64,000 bases of DNA from Chloroflexota bacterium (GTDB lineage Bacteria; Chloroflexota; Anaerolineae; Anaerolineales; Villigracilaceae): positions 1-64,000 of the forward strand of contig JAAENC010000350.1 in assembly GCA_024224815.1 (NCBI GenBank), written 5' to 3'. The notes beneath the pieces were generated by a model. That model worked only from the letters and a program-made list of their open reading frames with translations. It did not search any database and was not told the origin of the DNA. The position numbers and the translations under genes are program-made. Each line of letters begins with the position of its first letter. Position 1 is the stretch's first letter. This document shows positions 1 to 8,077 of this stretch, one piece after another.

Positions 1-111
1 AGGTGGCATTACAATCAGGTCAGACCACACAGTGCATTGGGCTACAAACCCCCAACCCCAGCAACTTTTCTCCCACTTACTTCACAATTGCAGCCTGCTG
101 GTGTAACATAA
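1..111 (+). CDS. IS3-family transposase OrfB, C-terminal end (partial)
   Basis: Thirty-six residues remain before a TAA stop. They contain WHYNQVRPHSALGYKPP, the highly conserved tail of the IS3-group DDE integrase core (family knowledge: the N-x-x-R-P-H-x-x-L-x-x-x-T/P-P motif follows the catalytic Glu). The catalytic residues and the OrfA part lie upstream of the window. The enzyme would cut and rejoin the element's ends. It is truncated by the window edge, not by mutation, as far as can be seen. Confidence 0.85.
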   Translation, partial: RWHYNQVRPHSALGYKPPTPATFLPLTSQLQPAGVT

Positions 112-140
112 TAACTGGTACAACTATTGGGGGCAGGTCA
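1..140 (+). mobile_element. IS3-family insertion sequence, right end only
   Basis: The window opens inside an insertion sequence. Its transposase reading frame stops at 111 and is followed by a non-coding end that closes with GGGGGCAGGTCA at 129-140. The reverse complement starts TGACCTGCCCCC, the kind of TG...CA terminal inverted repeat used by the IS407-like branch of IS3. The reading frame of a different gene resumes exactly after position 140, which fixes the element boundary. The left end and the target duplication lie outside the window. Confidence 0.8.
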
Positions 141-643
141 GTGTCTCTCTGCTGAATGATAGCAAATATGGGCATGAGGCCAATGGCAAAACGATCCGGC
201 TAAGTTTGCTCAAAGGCTCTGTCTACCCGGATGAATTTGCGGACATTGGACAGCATCATTTTACCTACGCTCTTTATCCACACTTAGGCTCCTGGGAAGA
301 AGCTGGCACAATCCAGGCGGCAATGGATCTTAATCATTCACAATATGTCCAAATAAATGCCGCAAAAAAAACAAATGAGAAATATTCTTTTCTCTCCTGC
401 TCAGCAGAAAATATTGTCTTAGAAGCAATGAAAGATGCTGAAGATGGAAAAGGTGTGATTCTGAGATTGGTTGAGCAGCATAATAAGGGCGGTTCTGTGA
501 AATTGCATTTTGATCGCCCGGTTAGAAAGGCGTGGACTTGTGATTTGATGGAAAGTGATGAAGCGGAAATCCAGGCCGATGGGTGTGAGTTGGAGCTACA
601 GATTAGTCCTTGTGAGATTGTTACGCTTAGAGTGTGTTTTTAA
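141..643 (+). pseudogene. alpha-mannosidase (GH38) C-terminal fragment, split by IS insertion
   Basis: An open frame runs from the IS boundary to a TAA at 643. It begins VSLLNDSKYGHEANGKTIRL and continues with LLKGSVYPDEFAD, DIGQHHFTYALYPH and a beta-rich tail ending in VTLRVCF. These are the hallmark C-terminal domain motifs of family 38 glycoside hydrolases (LLN-x-KYG, PD-x-xAD-x-G-x-HxFxYxLYPH). The catalytic N-terminal domain is missing and presumably lies on the far side of the insertion. An internal TTG at 206 could act as a start but would give only a 145-residue non-catalytic piece. I infer a gene inactivated by the element. Confidence 0.8.
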
Positions 644-669
644 GTATCTAGACTGTGTATAAAAGATAG

Positions 670-722
670 AAATCGCTCGACATCATAGATATGATTGATT
701 GTCTATATGATCGAGATTTTTG
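670..722. terminator. possible hairpin terminator after the mannosidase remnant
   Basis: Imperfect inverted repeat: arms around 670-688 (AAATCGCTCGACATCATAGA) and 702-718 (TCTATATGATCGAGATTT) with a short AT-rich loop and a T run. The pairing has bulges, so this is tentative. Apart from it I see nothing in the 247-bp gap up to 890. Confidence 0.4.
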
Positions 723-890
723 GAAAGATACCATAAAAGATTGAAATTCATTATTCAGGGGGATACTCTTTGGAGATGCTCTCTTTCTGTTGCCCCTCAA
801 GGGTGAGATTCATTGTGAAAGGATACAGAATTAGATAGATGGTGCCAAGAGAGTGGCGGGGGCGTCATAGGTGATGTCGTTGGTCTCAGG

Positions 891-1622
891 TCAAATTAGA
901 GGGTAAGGAAAGGCTCTGCGATCTTTTGGGAGAAAGGGAAATTCTTTGCGGGCTATCAGCGCTTTTGCTCTGTCGTTCAAGGCTGCAATTTCTTCTCGAG
1001 AAAGAAAATCTTCTAACTTTTTGAGAAGGTCAGATGATGCTTTGAGTTTGGAAAAGAGCTTTTTCAAGTCTTCGTGAAGCCCAACAGGGATTGTTTCTCC
1101 TGCAAAATCCCAGATAACGGTCCTTAGTTTATCTTCTACATTAAAGCATACGCCATGATCTATCAGCCACATATGTTTCTTTTCATCAAAAATGATATGT
1201 CCACCCTTGCGGTCGGCGTTATTAATCAGCAAATCAAAGAGTACCACGGGACGCAGTTGTTGAATTTCAGCATCACCAAAATTGAAATAATGGAGATTGG
1301 GGTCGTGCTCAACAAAAAGCTGAACAGAACCTGGCCCAAAGGGGGCTTCATCTCTGAAAACTGTGGGAGGAAGTAAATGCCATCCAAGAGCTTCAGAGAC
1401 TAAAAAAGCGGCAACTTCACGGTGAGCCAAGGTGTTTTCGGGGAAATCCCACAAGCTGCGTTCGCCTTTTACAGGTTTATAGACCGCTAAAAAAGGTGTG
1501 TCTTCTTTGGGGTAAGCCTTGACAAGAAAAGTGTGATTAGAGCCATGGATGAACTCACCTTCGACTTTTATTTCACCAGATTTAAGGTGCTCAAGAGTTT
1601 TGTCAAATTGAAGGATACTCAT
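891..1622 (-). CDS. SCO1664 family protein (PI3/PI4-kinase-like)
   Basis: 243 residues. The sequence matches the SCO1664 family (TIGR03843), known from Actinobacteria and Chloroflexi and distantly related to phosphatidylinositol 3-/4-kinases. Visible motifs are VYKPVKGERSLWDFP (candidate nucleotide-binding Lys49), NNADRKGGH at 134-142 (HRD-like catalytic loop) and IDHG at 154-157 (DFG-like). The substrate is unknown. It is the last gene of a three-gene minus-strand set, 36 bp after the DUF3090 gene. In actinobacteria the same three families are commonly neighbours, so a shared task is likely, but none is established. Confidence 0.85.
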   Translation of the reverse strand: MSILQFDKTLEHLKSGEIKVEGEFIHGSNHTFLVKAYPKEDTPFLAVYKPVKGERSLWDFPENTLAHREVAAFLVSEALGWHLLPPTVFRDEAPFGPGSVQLFVEHDPNLHYFNFGDAEIQQLRPVVLFDLLINNADRKGGHIIFDEKKHMWLIDHGVCFNVEDKLRTVIWDFAGETIPVGLHEDLKKLFSKLKASSDLLKKLEDFLSREEIAALNDRAKALIARKEFPFLPKDRRAFPYPLI

Positions 1623-1658
1623 GGGGATTAGAAGCTAAGCGTTTTTTTGAAAATGCTC

Positions 1659-2210
1659 TTAGTTATGTTTATGCCCGCCATTTTTCTTTACGCAAAAATG
1701 ACCTTCTGGCTCTTCAGGTTGGCCGCATTGTGTACAGATTGGCCTGCCGCGTTCTGCAACTTCTTTCCCCCAAAGCCCCAGTGCTTCTAATTGAGCACGC
1801 GTACATGAAAAACGGACGGTTCCGGGTTCTTCGGCAGGGTCATCATCAAGCGTTTCTAAATTTTCAGGTAATAACTCATGAATGATTAATACCGCTCTGT
1901 CATTTTCAATATCGTAGCCTATTCCGATGTCGGCTAGCCTACAAAGTGGATCGACCGGAGGAATAATTTGCATAATATCTTTTTGATATTCACCGGATAA
2001 TTCAGATAGCTCCGGGAATCGAGTGGCGATCTCACCCAAAAATTGCTCAATGGCAATAGAGAGAGCTTGAATTTGAAATTTCTCTGCAATTAAAGTGACG
2101 ATCTGATGCTCTTGTGTCCCCTGAATATAAAAAACGCGCTTCCCTTTAGGGCCAATTGCATCAGCGGTAATGTGATCTACGGGGGAAAGTTCGATGTCGA
2201 AACGAGGCAT
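1659..2210 (-). CDS. DUF3090 family protein
   Basis: 183 residues, DUF3090 (TIGR03847). Near the N-terminus is the motif ADAIGPKGKRVFYIQ. The C-terminus carries a zinc-ribbon-like tail with CTQCGQPEEPEGHFC, two CxxC-type pairs that probably hold a metal. No catalytic function is known for the family. It lies between the phosphatase gene (62 bp upstream) and the SCO1664-family gene (36 bp downstream) on the same strand, the usual partners of this family. Function is therefore assigned only at family level. Confidence 0.85.
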   Translation of the reverse strand: MPRFDIELSPVDHITADAIGPKGKRVFYIQGTQEHQIVTLIAEKFQIQALSIAIEQFLGEIATRFPELSELSGEYQKDIMQIIPPVDPLCRLADIGIGYDIENDRAVLIIHELLPENLETLDDDPAEEPGTVRFSCTRAQLEALGLWGKEVAERGRPICTQCGQPEEPEGHFCVKKNGGHKHN

Positions 2211-2272
2211 GTCTTGGGCTCCTGAAATAATAAAAACTACTAAATAGAATTTTTTGTAAGAGAGACGTTCTT

Positions 2273-2893
2273 TTATTTGTGTGCTGGAAAATTGAAGGAA
2301 ATACTTTGGTTAATATTGAAAATTTGCACGCCCATTTCTCCAAGGCGGATAGTTGATATAGAAGCTGGCGAAACCATGATGCGCTGAAATAGATCAAGTG
2401 GGGTGCCAATATAATGAGCAAGGATCAACCGAATAATATCACTATGCGCGAAGCAAGCAATCATCTCTTTTTGAGTGTGTAGCTTGCTCAGTGCTTCTAT
2501 CTCTTGTGTCGCTCGTGTTTGGGCATTGACAAAAGTTTCGCCCTCGGGAAATTCCATTCGAGATGGGTACTTCTGAACGATTTCCCACAACTTTCGGCGG
2601 CGTAGAGATTTTAAGGTTTTGTCTTGCCAATGACCAAAGTCAATTTCAAGAAGACCCTCGCGGGGGATAATATCAAGCTTTAGAGCATCAGCCAAAGGTT
2701 GAGCTGTTTCCAGGCAGCGTTCCAGTGGACTGGAATAAATTGCCTTGATAGGTGCTTTCGCTAAGATTTTAGCAAGATTTTGAGCTTGTTTTTTGCCATT
2801 CTCGTTAAGATGAACAGCAGGCAGACGGCCGGCTAAGCGCCCTTTGGCAACGTATTCATTTTCTCCATGTCTGATAAGTAAAAAAGTGGTCAT
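2273..2893 (-). CDS. histidine phosphatase family protein (MSMEG_4193-like)
   Basis: 206 residues of the phosphoglycerate-mutase-like histidine phosphatase superfamily. The phosphoacceptor motif is LIRHGEN at 6-12 (His9). YSSPLERCLETAQ supplies the second Arg, LLEIDFGHWQ the acid region, and CFAHSDIIRLIL the second catalytic His. RHGEN instead of RHGET and the position next to DUF3090 and SCO1664-family genes point to the MSMEG_4193 subgroup (TIGR03848). The substrate is unknown; a phosphorylated small molecule or lipid is possible. It is the first gene of the cassette. Confidence 0.85.
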   Translation of the reverse strand: MTTFLLIRHGENEYVAKGRLAGRLPAVHLNENGKKQAQNLAKILAKAPIKAIYSSPLERCLETAQPLADALKLDIIPREGLLEIDFGHWQDKTLKSLRRRKLWEIVQKYPSRMEFPEGETFVNAQTRATQEIEALSKLHTQKEMIACFAHSDIIRLILAHYIGTPLDLFQRIMVSPASISTIRLGEMGVQIFNINQSISFNFPAHK

Positions 2894-3023
2894 AGTTTAT
2901 ACCTACTAATAAAAAGGAAGATTGCTTCGCATATGATACCCCATAGTTGCAAACTATTACGAAAATAATTTTCTAACGAGCCCATATTTCTGAAATAGAT
3001 TTATTCTTGTTTCGCGCACTAAC

Positions 3024-3052
3024 AAAAAACGTCGACTTTTGTCGACGTTTTC
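3024..3052 (-). terminator. intrinsic terminator of the lipoprotein gene
   Basis: Near-perfect stem AAAACGTCGAC / GTCGACGTTTT with a 4-nt loop. Read on the minus strand it is followed by a T run. It lies directly downstream of the gene ending at 3076. Confidence 0.8.
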
Positions 3053-3075
3053 TGTCTTTCTGAGTAAGTTATCAA

Positions 3076-3510
3076 TTACTTGCTTTCTAATTCAAAATAT
3101 ATTTCATATGAAAACCACTCAACTTCTATATCTTCGCCAGCTTTTAGTTTCACAACTCTGTTGATCCCATTTGTCGACATAAAGCCCTCACAAGAAAAAG
3201 ATATGTCGGGGTAGATACAATATTGCCCAGGGGCTACGTCCACAAATTTATAATATCCATCTTCGTCAGACTTTATGGACCGGCTAAATGTGCCTGTGCA
3301 ATTATCCTGATATAAGCGAATATCTATATTGTCGACACCACATTCGCAATCACATTCTTTGTTAGAATTTTCATCAAAAAAGAGTCTGCCGGAAAGACTC
3401 CCAAGCTCCTTTTTAGCATATTCGGCCTTAGGATCACCCACGCAAGAAGAGAGCAATAGAATTGCCAAAATAAGAGTAATGAGTAGTGTGATTTTTCTTA
3501 TGTTTTTCAT
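3076..3510 (-). CDS. lipoprotein with SdrD-B-like beta-sandwich domain
   Basis: 144 residues from the ATG at 3510, which is preceded by an AGAGAGGT ribosome-binding site; an in-frame start 14 codons upstream has no such site. The signal peptide ends in the lipobox LLLSSC, so it is a predicted lipoprotein. The mature part has SGRLFFDENSNKECD...GVDNIDIRLY...TKSDEDGYYKFVDVAPGQYCI-type spacing, typical of the SdrD_B/Cna-B surface repeat (G-x-V-F-x-D-x-N-x-N then DGxYxFxxLxPGxY). One domain only. Several Cys may form disulfides. The ligand is unknown. Confidence 0.7.
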   Translation of the reverse strand: MKNIRKITLLITLILAILLLSSCVGDPKAEYAKKELGSLSGRLFFDENSNKECDCECGVDNIDIRLYQDNCTGTFSRSIKSDEDGYYKFVDVAPGQYCIYPDISFSCEGFMSTNGINRVVKLKAGEDIEVEWFSYEIYFELESK

Positions 3511-3577
3511 AATACCTCTCTGATAGTGGTTTGATTTCAGCTTTTCGTGCAATAAATATGACGTTGCGACACTTATT

Positions 3578-3605
3578 ATTGTACTACTCTTCTGCTATTT
3601 GACAA
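3578..3605 (-). promoter_or_regulatory. sigma70-type promoter of the SdrD-B lipoprotein gene
   Basis: On the minus strand TTGTCA (3605-3600) and TACAAT (3583-3578) are separated by 16 bp, upstream of the start at 3510. Confidence 0.6.
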
Positions 3606-3657
3606 CCCACTTCTGTAGAAGTAATCGTTTTCAGATGCTAAGAAAATAACAGCAATC

Positions 3658-4893
3658 CTAGTTGTATTTTTTTACAACCAAAACTGCGTTATGTCCGCCA
3701 AAGCCAAAAGCATTGCTAATTGCGACCTCTACCTTTTGCTCACGTGCCTGATTTGGGACATAATCCAAATCACATTCAGGGTCGGGCGTTTGGTAGTGAA
3801 TCGTCGGCGGAACGACATGCTCCTGAATTGCTTTTACGCAAAAAATCGTCTCCAGCGCGCCGGTGGCGCCCATCATATGCCCCGTCATGGATTTTGTGGA
3901 AGAAATAGGAACTTGATAAGCCTGCTCGCCAAAAGCGCGTTTGATGGCTCTGGTTTCGGTAACATCATTTAATGGCGTAGCTGTACCGTGTGCGCTAATA
4001 TAATCTACATCATCTGGATTAACTGCCGCGGAAACGAGCGCGTTTGAAATTGCTGAGGCGCCCCCAGCACCATCCGACGATGGGGCGGTGACGTGGTACG
4101 CGTCCGCTGTAGCAGCGTATCCCGCTAATTCTGCCAAAATATTAGCCCCGCGCGCTTTTGCGTGGCTTTCGGTCTCTAGCATCAAAATGCCCGCACCTTC
4201 TCCCATTACTAAACCGTCTCTGTTTTTGTCAAAAGGCGCCGGAGTCATGTCGTAGTTATCGTTCCTACGTGATAGGGCACGGATTCTGTCAAATGCGCCG
4301 ATTCCAGTTTCGGTCAGGGTCGATTCGGATGCTCCTGTTAGAGCAGCATCGATCATTCCGGTACGCAACATCATCCACGCGAGACCGATTCCATCAATCC
4401 CAGAGGCGCAGGCCGAAGCAACAGACATGGCCGGGCCTTTAATGCCATTGTCTATGCCGATCAATCCCGCTGCACCATTTGGCATTAACATGGGGATTAG
4501 AAAGGGGCTAACGCGGCGTGCGCCATGATCTTTGAGAGTATAAATCGCTTCTTGTAAGGATTCTAGCCCGCCCATTGCTGAGGAAACAAGAACACCGATT
4601 CTACCTGCGTTTTCGGGCGTAACTTCCAAACCAGAATTTTTGAGAGCTTCTTGGGCGGCTACTACGCCAAAATGCTCAAATCGGTCACGGCGGCGGGCTT
4701 CTTTTGTGGGCATGTATTTTGTTGGGTCAAAATTCTTTACTTCACATGCGATTTGTGCTTGCCACTCAGATGTGTTGAAGCGGGTGATTGGGGCAACGCC
4801 CGAAACGCCGTTGATGATATTTTGCCATGTGTCTGTCACATTTAACCCTAGCGGATTTACGGTTCCCATACCGGTAATAACGATTTTTTCCAT
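3658..4893 (-). CDS. fabF: beta-ketoacyl-ACP synthase II
   Basis: 411 residues, full length for FabF/KAS II, which condenses malonyl-ACP with acyl-ACP in fatty-acid elongation in the cytoplasm. The catalytic triad is visible: Cys162 in SVASACASG, His302 in AHGTATPLND and His339 in SMTGHMMGATGA, with Lys334 nearby. The C-terminal ISNAFGFGGHNAVLVV is also canonical. It lies downstream of moaE on the same strand but behind a terminator, so it probably has its own transcript. No other fab gene is adjacent; acpP is 57 kb away in the window. Confidence 0.95.
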   Translation of the reverse strand: MEKIVITGMGTVNPLGLNVTDTWQNIINGVSGVAPITRFNTSEWQAQIACEVKNFDPTKYMPTKEARRRDRFEHFGVVAAQEALKNSGLEVTPENAGRIGVLVSSAMGGLESLQEAIYTLKDHGARRVSPFLIPMLMPNGAAGLIGIDNGIKGPAMSVASACASGIDGIGLAWMMLRTGMIDAALTGASESTLTETGIGAFDRIRALSRRNDNYDMTPAPFDKNRDGLVMGEGAGILMLETESHAKARGANILAELAGYAATADAYHVTAPSSDGAGGASAISNALVSAAVNPDDVDYISAHGTATPLNDVTETRAIKRAFGEQAYQVPISSTKSMTGHMMGATGALETIFCVKAIQEHVVPPTIHYQTPDPECDLDYVPNQAREQKVEVAISNAFGFGGHNAVLVVKKYN

Positions 4894-4937
4894 GCTGCCT
4901 CTTTTATGTTTTTTGATTTTTTAAATTTTTCTTCTTA

Positions 4938-4977
4938 GAAAAAACAACCCCCGCGAAGAAGCTTCGTCACGGGAGTT
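4938..4977 (-). terminator. intrinsic terminator of the moa operon
   Basis: GC-rich imperfect stem (AACTCCCG...CGAAG / CTTCTTCGCGGGGGTT on the minus strand) followed by TGTTTTTTC, directly after moaE and before fabF. Confidence 0.75.
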
Positions 4978-5022
4978 ATTAAATTCTTTTAGTTGTTCTT
5001 TTCTTGATTTTTTATGATTCGT

Positions 5023-5514
5023 TTATTCCCCTTCTTTTGGGATATATTCTCCCTCAACCCATTCTTCACCATCGGGCATGATCTCTTTTTTCCAAACAGG
5101 GACGATCTCTTTTAGGCGGTCAATACCGTAGCGTGCAGCGTCAAAAACGCCGGTATCACGATGAGATGCGGTGCAGGCAATTAATACCGTTGGTGTGCGT
5201 GGATAAAGTTTTCCGATTCGTTGAACGATGGCGATTCCTTCTACTACTCCCCATTTTTCTCTGATTTCTTTGGCAACTTGCAACATTTTCTCTTCTGCCA
5301 TTGGTTTATAGGCTTCGTATTCGAGATAGGTGGTTTCGTGAGGGGCGTAATTTATACCCTGTGCCTGTCCGGTACGAGATGTTTCTCCGCGCACCATGCC
5401 CGTAAATATCGCCGCCGCACCAGTGGATGTGAGTGTGATTTTATCGAGAAGGATGTTTAGGTCAATCTCGTCTTCGGTGATGGAAACGATGGTTGGGAAA
5501 AGGGAGGGGTTCAT
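5023..5514 (-). CDS. moaE: molybdopterin synthase catalytic subunit MoaE
   Basis: 163 residues. MoaE transfers sulfur from the MoaD thiocarboxylate to cyclic pyranopterin monophosphate, forming molybdopterin. Motifs: IFTGMVRGE, YLEYEAYKPMAEEKM, IAIVQRIGKL, CTASHR, FDAARYGIDRLKEIVPVWKKE (the KK pair supplies the catalytic Lys). Its ATG overlaps the stop of the preceding membrane-protein gene by 4 bp (ATGA), indicating translational coupling. It is the last gene of the moaC-moaD-orf-moaE operon. Confidence 0.95.
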   Translation of the reverse strand: MNPSLFPTIVSITEDEIDLNILLDKITLTSTGAAAIFTGMVRGETSRTGQAQGINYAPHETTYLEYEAYKPMAEEKMLQVAKEIREKWGVVEGIAIVQRIGKLYPRTPTVLIACTASHRDTGVFDAARYGIDRLKEIVPVWKKEIMPDGEEWVEGEYIPKEGE

Positions 5515-6404
5515 GCGGATATGTTTTGTTTAAACTCATTTAGTTGTGCTAGGGAAATAGTAGTGTTTAAAATGTCTCGCCAAGCAACGTCATTGTTGAT
5601 GTCGAAAGAAGTTTGCGAAAGTTTTATGTCTACAGTATCGCACCCACAGCTTTTTGCATAAACTTCAATACTAGGAACTCCTACCGCTTGTTTTAATAAT
5701 TGTCCCGCTTCGTTGAATTTCTTTTGCTGGATAAAGTCTTGCAAGTCTTGAAATTTACTTTCTTCGTCAATGCCACCAAGGTGTTCTTTGAGAGTGATCC
5801 AATCCTGGCAGGTTTCGCAAAAAAGTTCAGAATTAGTGTCTTTCGTTGTTGATGCCAAAACGATACCGGTAATTAAAAGGAATTCGATTAGCCAATATAT
5901 CCAAGTAAAAAATGATCCTAGATTAAGTTTGCTGCTTCTGAACACCTTGCCAATTGAAACTCCGACTTTTGCTTTGAAAAGTATATATCCTAAAAAACCG
6001 CTTTCTCCGGTTTCTTGTATTAGAGAAAAGTCAACAATTTCTTTGGAAAGGTCAAATATCTCTTGGTTTGTAAGCGTGCCTTCTTCTTCAGCTCGGGCTA
6101 CAAAGCTGCTTTTTGCTTGCGTACGGAAGTTTGTATAACTAACAACATGATAAGTTCCATAGATGATCAACCCCATCAATATACTCAGGAAGATAATTAA
6201 AGGTTTCGAGCGTATTTTACGTGTTTTGATAACATCTCCAAGAATCCATGCTGCAGTAGCTCCTATGAGAATAGGAAATAAAAACGCAAAATAAAAGAAA
6301 TCAGAAATAAATGCTACAGCTGCTCCTAAAATGAAGCCTATAAAAAGAGCAAAGAAGACATATAAAATGCTTACAGGGAGAGAAAGAGTCTTGTTATTTT
6401 TCAT
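5511..6404 (-). CDS. membrane protein with CxxC motif, embedded in the moa operon
   Basis: 297 residues, family not recognised. Hydrophobic segments at roughly 12-33, 38-57, 67-88 and 163-186 suggest four transmembrane helices. The C-terminal ~100 residues are soluble and contain CETCQDW (CxxC) and SCGCD, which could bind a metal. A good AAGGA site precedes the ATG. It sits between moaD and moaE and overlaps moaE by 4 bp, so it is made together with molybdopterin synthase. That position hints at a Moco-related role but proves none. Confidence 0.65.
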   Translation of the reverse strand: MKNNKTLSLPVSILYVFFALFIGFILGAAVAFISDFFYFAFLFPILIGATAAWILGDVIKTRKIRSKPLIIFLSILMGLIIYGTYHVVSYTNFRTQAKSSFVARAEEEGTLTNQEIFDLSKEIVDFSLIQETGESGFLGYILFKAKVGVSIGKVFRSSKLNLGSFFTWIYWLIEFLLITGIVLASTTKDTNSELFCETCQDWITLKEHLGGIDEESKFQDLQDFIQQKKFNEAGQLLKQAVGVPSIEVYAKSCGCDTVDIKLSQTSFDINNDVAWRDILNTTISLAQLNEFKQNISA

Positions 6405-6434
6405 TGAGTGTTTTCCTTATGGTTTTTTAAAAAA

Positions 6435-6683
6435 TTATCCCCCACTTACCGGTGGAAATAAAGCAATTTCTGCGTTCTCAGGGATTATATCTTCATCAAA
6501 GGCAAATTCTCTGTCAATGGAGACGAGGGTATGGTGCAGAGAGGCTTCGAGGGCGGGGATTTCGGCAACGAGTATTTCTTTTAGCTCTGCAACTGTGCTA
6601 TCTTTTTTGATTTCCAGCTCAAGAGATGAGCGTTTTGCGCGAGTGCGCATTGTGGCAAAGAGAAGGATTTTGATTTTGTGCAT
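6435..6683 (-). CDS. moaD: molybdopterin synthase sulfur carrier MoaD
   Basis: 82 residues with a ubiquitin-like fold pattern and the C-terminal PPVSGG. The terminal Gly-Gly is adenylated and thiocarboxylated before sulfur transfer in the MoaE complex. FATMRTRAKRSSLEL near the N-terminus is typical of the family. AGGTAG precedes the ATG. A 78-bp palindromic repeat lies between this gene and moaC upstream; the membrane-protein gene follows after 30 bp. Confidence 0.9.
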   Translation of the reverse strand: MHKIKILLFATMRTRAKRSSLELEIKKDSTVAELKEILVAEIPALEASLHHTLVSIDREFAFDEDIIPENAEIALFPPVSGG

Positions 6684-6700
6684 ATTTCTACCTGTAATTG

Positions 6701-6778
6701 GTCATTGCGAGCGGAGCGAAGCAATCTCCTTGGGAATGAGGGAGATCGCTTCGTCGAAAAGCATCGACTCGCGATGAC
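6701..6778. repeat. dispersed palindromic repeat, family A copy 1
   Basis: Starts GTCATTGCGAGCGGAGCGAA, ends ...GACTCGCGATGAC, with inner arms GCAATCTCC / GGAGATCGC. The ends are inverted copies of each other. Same family as 18124-18222, 34344-34422 and 37063-37168. It lies between moaC and moaD. Confidence 0.85.
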
Positions 6779-6784
6779 ATGTTT

Positions 6785-7261
6785 TTATTGATTGATAATA
6801 TCTCCGCTTTTCCCACCACGCTTTTCTACAAGACGGATATTTTGAATGACCATCGTTTTTTCAGCGGCTTTTGCCATATCGTAGATGGTGAGTGCGGCAA
6901 CAGAAACGGCAGTTAGGGCTTCCATTTCTACGCCGGTTTTGCCGCGTAGGCGTGCGGATGCGGTAATTTGTACACCGGGCAGCGATTCGTCGAGGTCGAG
7001 TTGCACGGAGATGTGGGTGAGTAGTAGAGGGTGACATAGCGGAATCAAGTCGGATGTACGTTTGGCTCCGTTAATTCCTGCTATTTGCGCTACGGTTAAA
7101 ACATCCCCTTTTTTCATATTTCCGGCGGCGATCAAGTCAAAGGTTTCTTTTTTCATTTTGATTTCGCCACGGGCTATAGCTGCGCGTTCTGTGTCATTTT
7201 TTGCGCCGACATCTACCATGTGGGCTTTGCCGGAATCGTCTATATGGGTCAATTTTGTCAT
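6785..7261 (-). CDS. moaC: cyclic pyranopterin monophosphate synthase MoaC
   Basis: 158 residues, normal MoaC length. It forms cyclic pyranopterin monophosphate from the MoaA product. Motifs: [36 protein letters not shown] (active-site His region), [24 protein letters not shown] and KSGG-like KRGGKSGD. First gene of the moa operon, divergent from scpA. There is no ribosome-binding site; a TATAAT (minus strand, 7274-7269) ends 7 nt before the ATG, so the mRNA is probably leaderless. No moaA is in the window. Confidence 0.95.
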   Translation of the reverse strand: MTKLTHIDDSGKAHMVDVGAKNDTERAAIARGEIKMKKETFDLIAAGNMKKGDVLTVAQIAGINGAKRTSDLIPLCHPLLLTHISVQLDLDESLPGVQITASARLRGKTGVEMEALTAVSVAALTIYDMAKAAEKTMVIQNIRLVEKRGGKSGDIINQ

Positions 7262-7268
7262 GTCGGAG

Positions 7269-7291
7269 ATTATACCGTAGTCTGTTATAAT
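7269..7291. promoter_or_regulatory. divergent -10 boxes of moaC and scpA
   Basis: The 38-bp gap holds TATAAT on the minus strand (7274-7269, 7 nt before the moaC ATG) and TATAAT on the plus strand (7286-7291, 8 nt before the scpA ATG). Neither gene has a Shine-Dalgarno sequence. Clear -35 boxes are not visible. Confidence 0.6.
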
Positions 7292-7299
7292 TTCGCCTT

Positions 7300-8076
7300 A
7301 TGAGCATCAGTATTGTTGAGAACCAAGCCAAAAAATATACCGTTAGCACCCCTGTTTTTGAGGGGCCGCTTGATCTTTTGCTTAATCTGATCGAAAGCGC
7401 AGAACTCGATATTACGAGTGTTTCTTTGGCTTTGGTGACAGACCAGTATCTTGAGCGAATTCGTGCTTTGAAAGATATGGATGCAGAAGAAATTTCGGCC
7501 TTTTTGGTGATCGCGGCGAAGCTGATCCAGATAAAATCGGAGGCTTTATTGCCGCGCCCGCCCGTGCGAGAAGTGGGTGAGGAAGACCCGGGCGAGGCTT
7601 TGGCGCGCCAATTGCGATTCTATAAAAAGTTTAAAGAGATTGCAGGGTGGCTTAAGGAGCGCGATGGGCAAAACTTGCGCACTTACCTGCGGATGGCTGC
7701 GCCGCCCAAGGTTGAGAGTCGCTTTGAAATGGGGGATGTTACGCTGGACGATCTGATTAAGTCGGCCCAATATATCTTTGCGCGTGAAGCTGAAAAAGCC
7801 GAGCTTGGAACAGTAATTCGCGCGCCAAAAGTGACAATTCGCGAAAAAGTGCTTCATATTACTAAATTCCTTAGCGCTGAAGAACGCACCACTTTTCAGG
7901 AGATTGTTGCAAGCGCAAAGAGCCGCATTGAAATAGCTGTTACTTTTCTTGCTTTGCTAGAGTTGGTTAAACGCTACCGTGTAGATGTGCAACAAGACGG
8001 GCTTTTTTCTGAGATTAGAGTCGAAAGAATGGGGGAGTTTGCAGAGGGTGAAGATTTCGATTTAGAGTTTGAGTAA
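7300..8076 (+). CDS. scpA: segregation and condensation protein A (kleisin)
   Basis: 258 residues. ScpA bridges the SMC head domains and binds ScpB in the bacterial condensin that compacts and segregates chromosomes. The N-terminus has the family hallmark FEGPLDLLLNLIESAELDI, followed by LVTDQYLERIRAL and EEISAFLVIAAKLIQIKSEALLP. The C-terminal winged helix includes TFLALLELVKRYRVDVQQDGLFSEI. scpB, usually next door, is absent here; downstream is a repeat element and a convergent VanZ-like gene. Start chosen at the ATG right after a TATAAT box. Confidence 0.93.
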   Translation: MSISIVENQAKKYTVSTPVFEGPLDLLLNLIESAELDITSVSLALVTDQYLERIRALKDMDAEEISAFLVIAAKLIQIKSEALLPRPPVREVGEEDPGEALARQLRFYKKFKEIAGWLKERDGQNLRTYLRMAAPPKVESRFEMGDVTLDDLIKSAQYIFAREAEKAELGTVIRAPKVTIREKVLHITKFLSAEERTTFQEIVASAKSRIEIAVTFLALLELVKRYRVDVQQDGLFSEIRVERMGEFAEGEDFDLEFE

Positions 8077-8077
8077 G

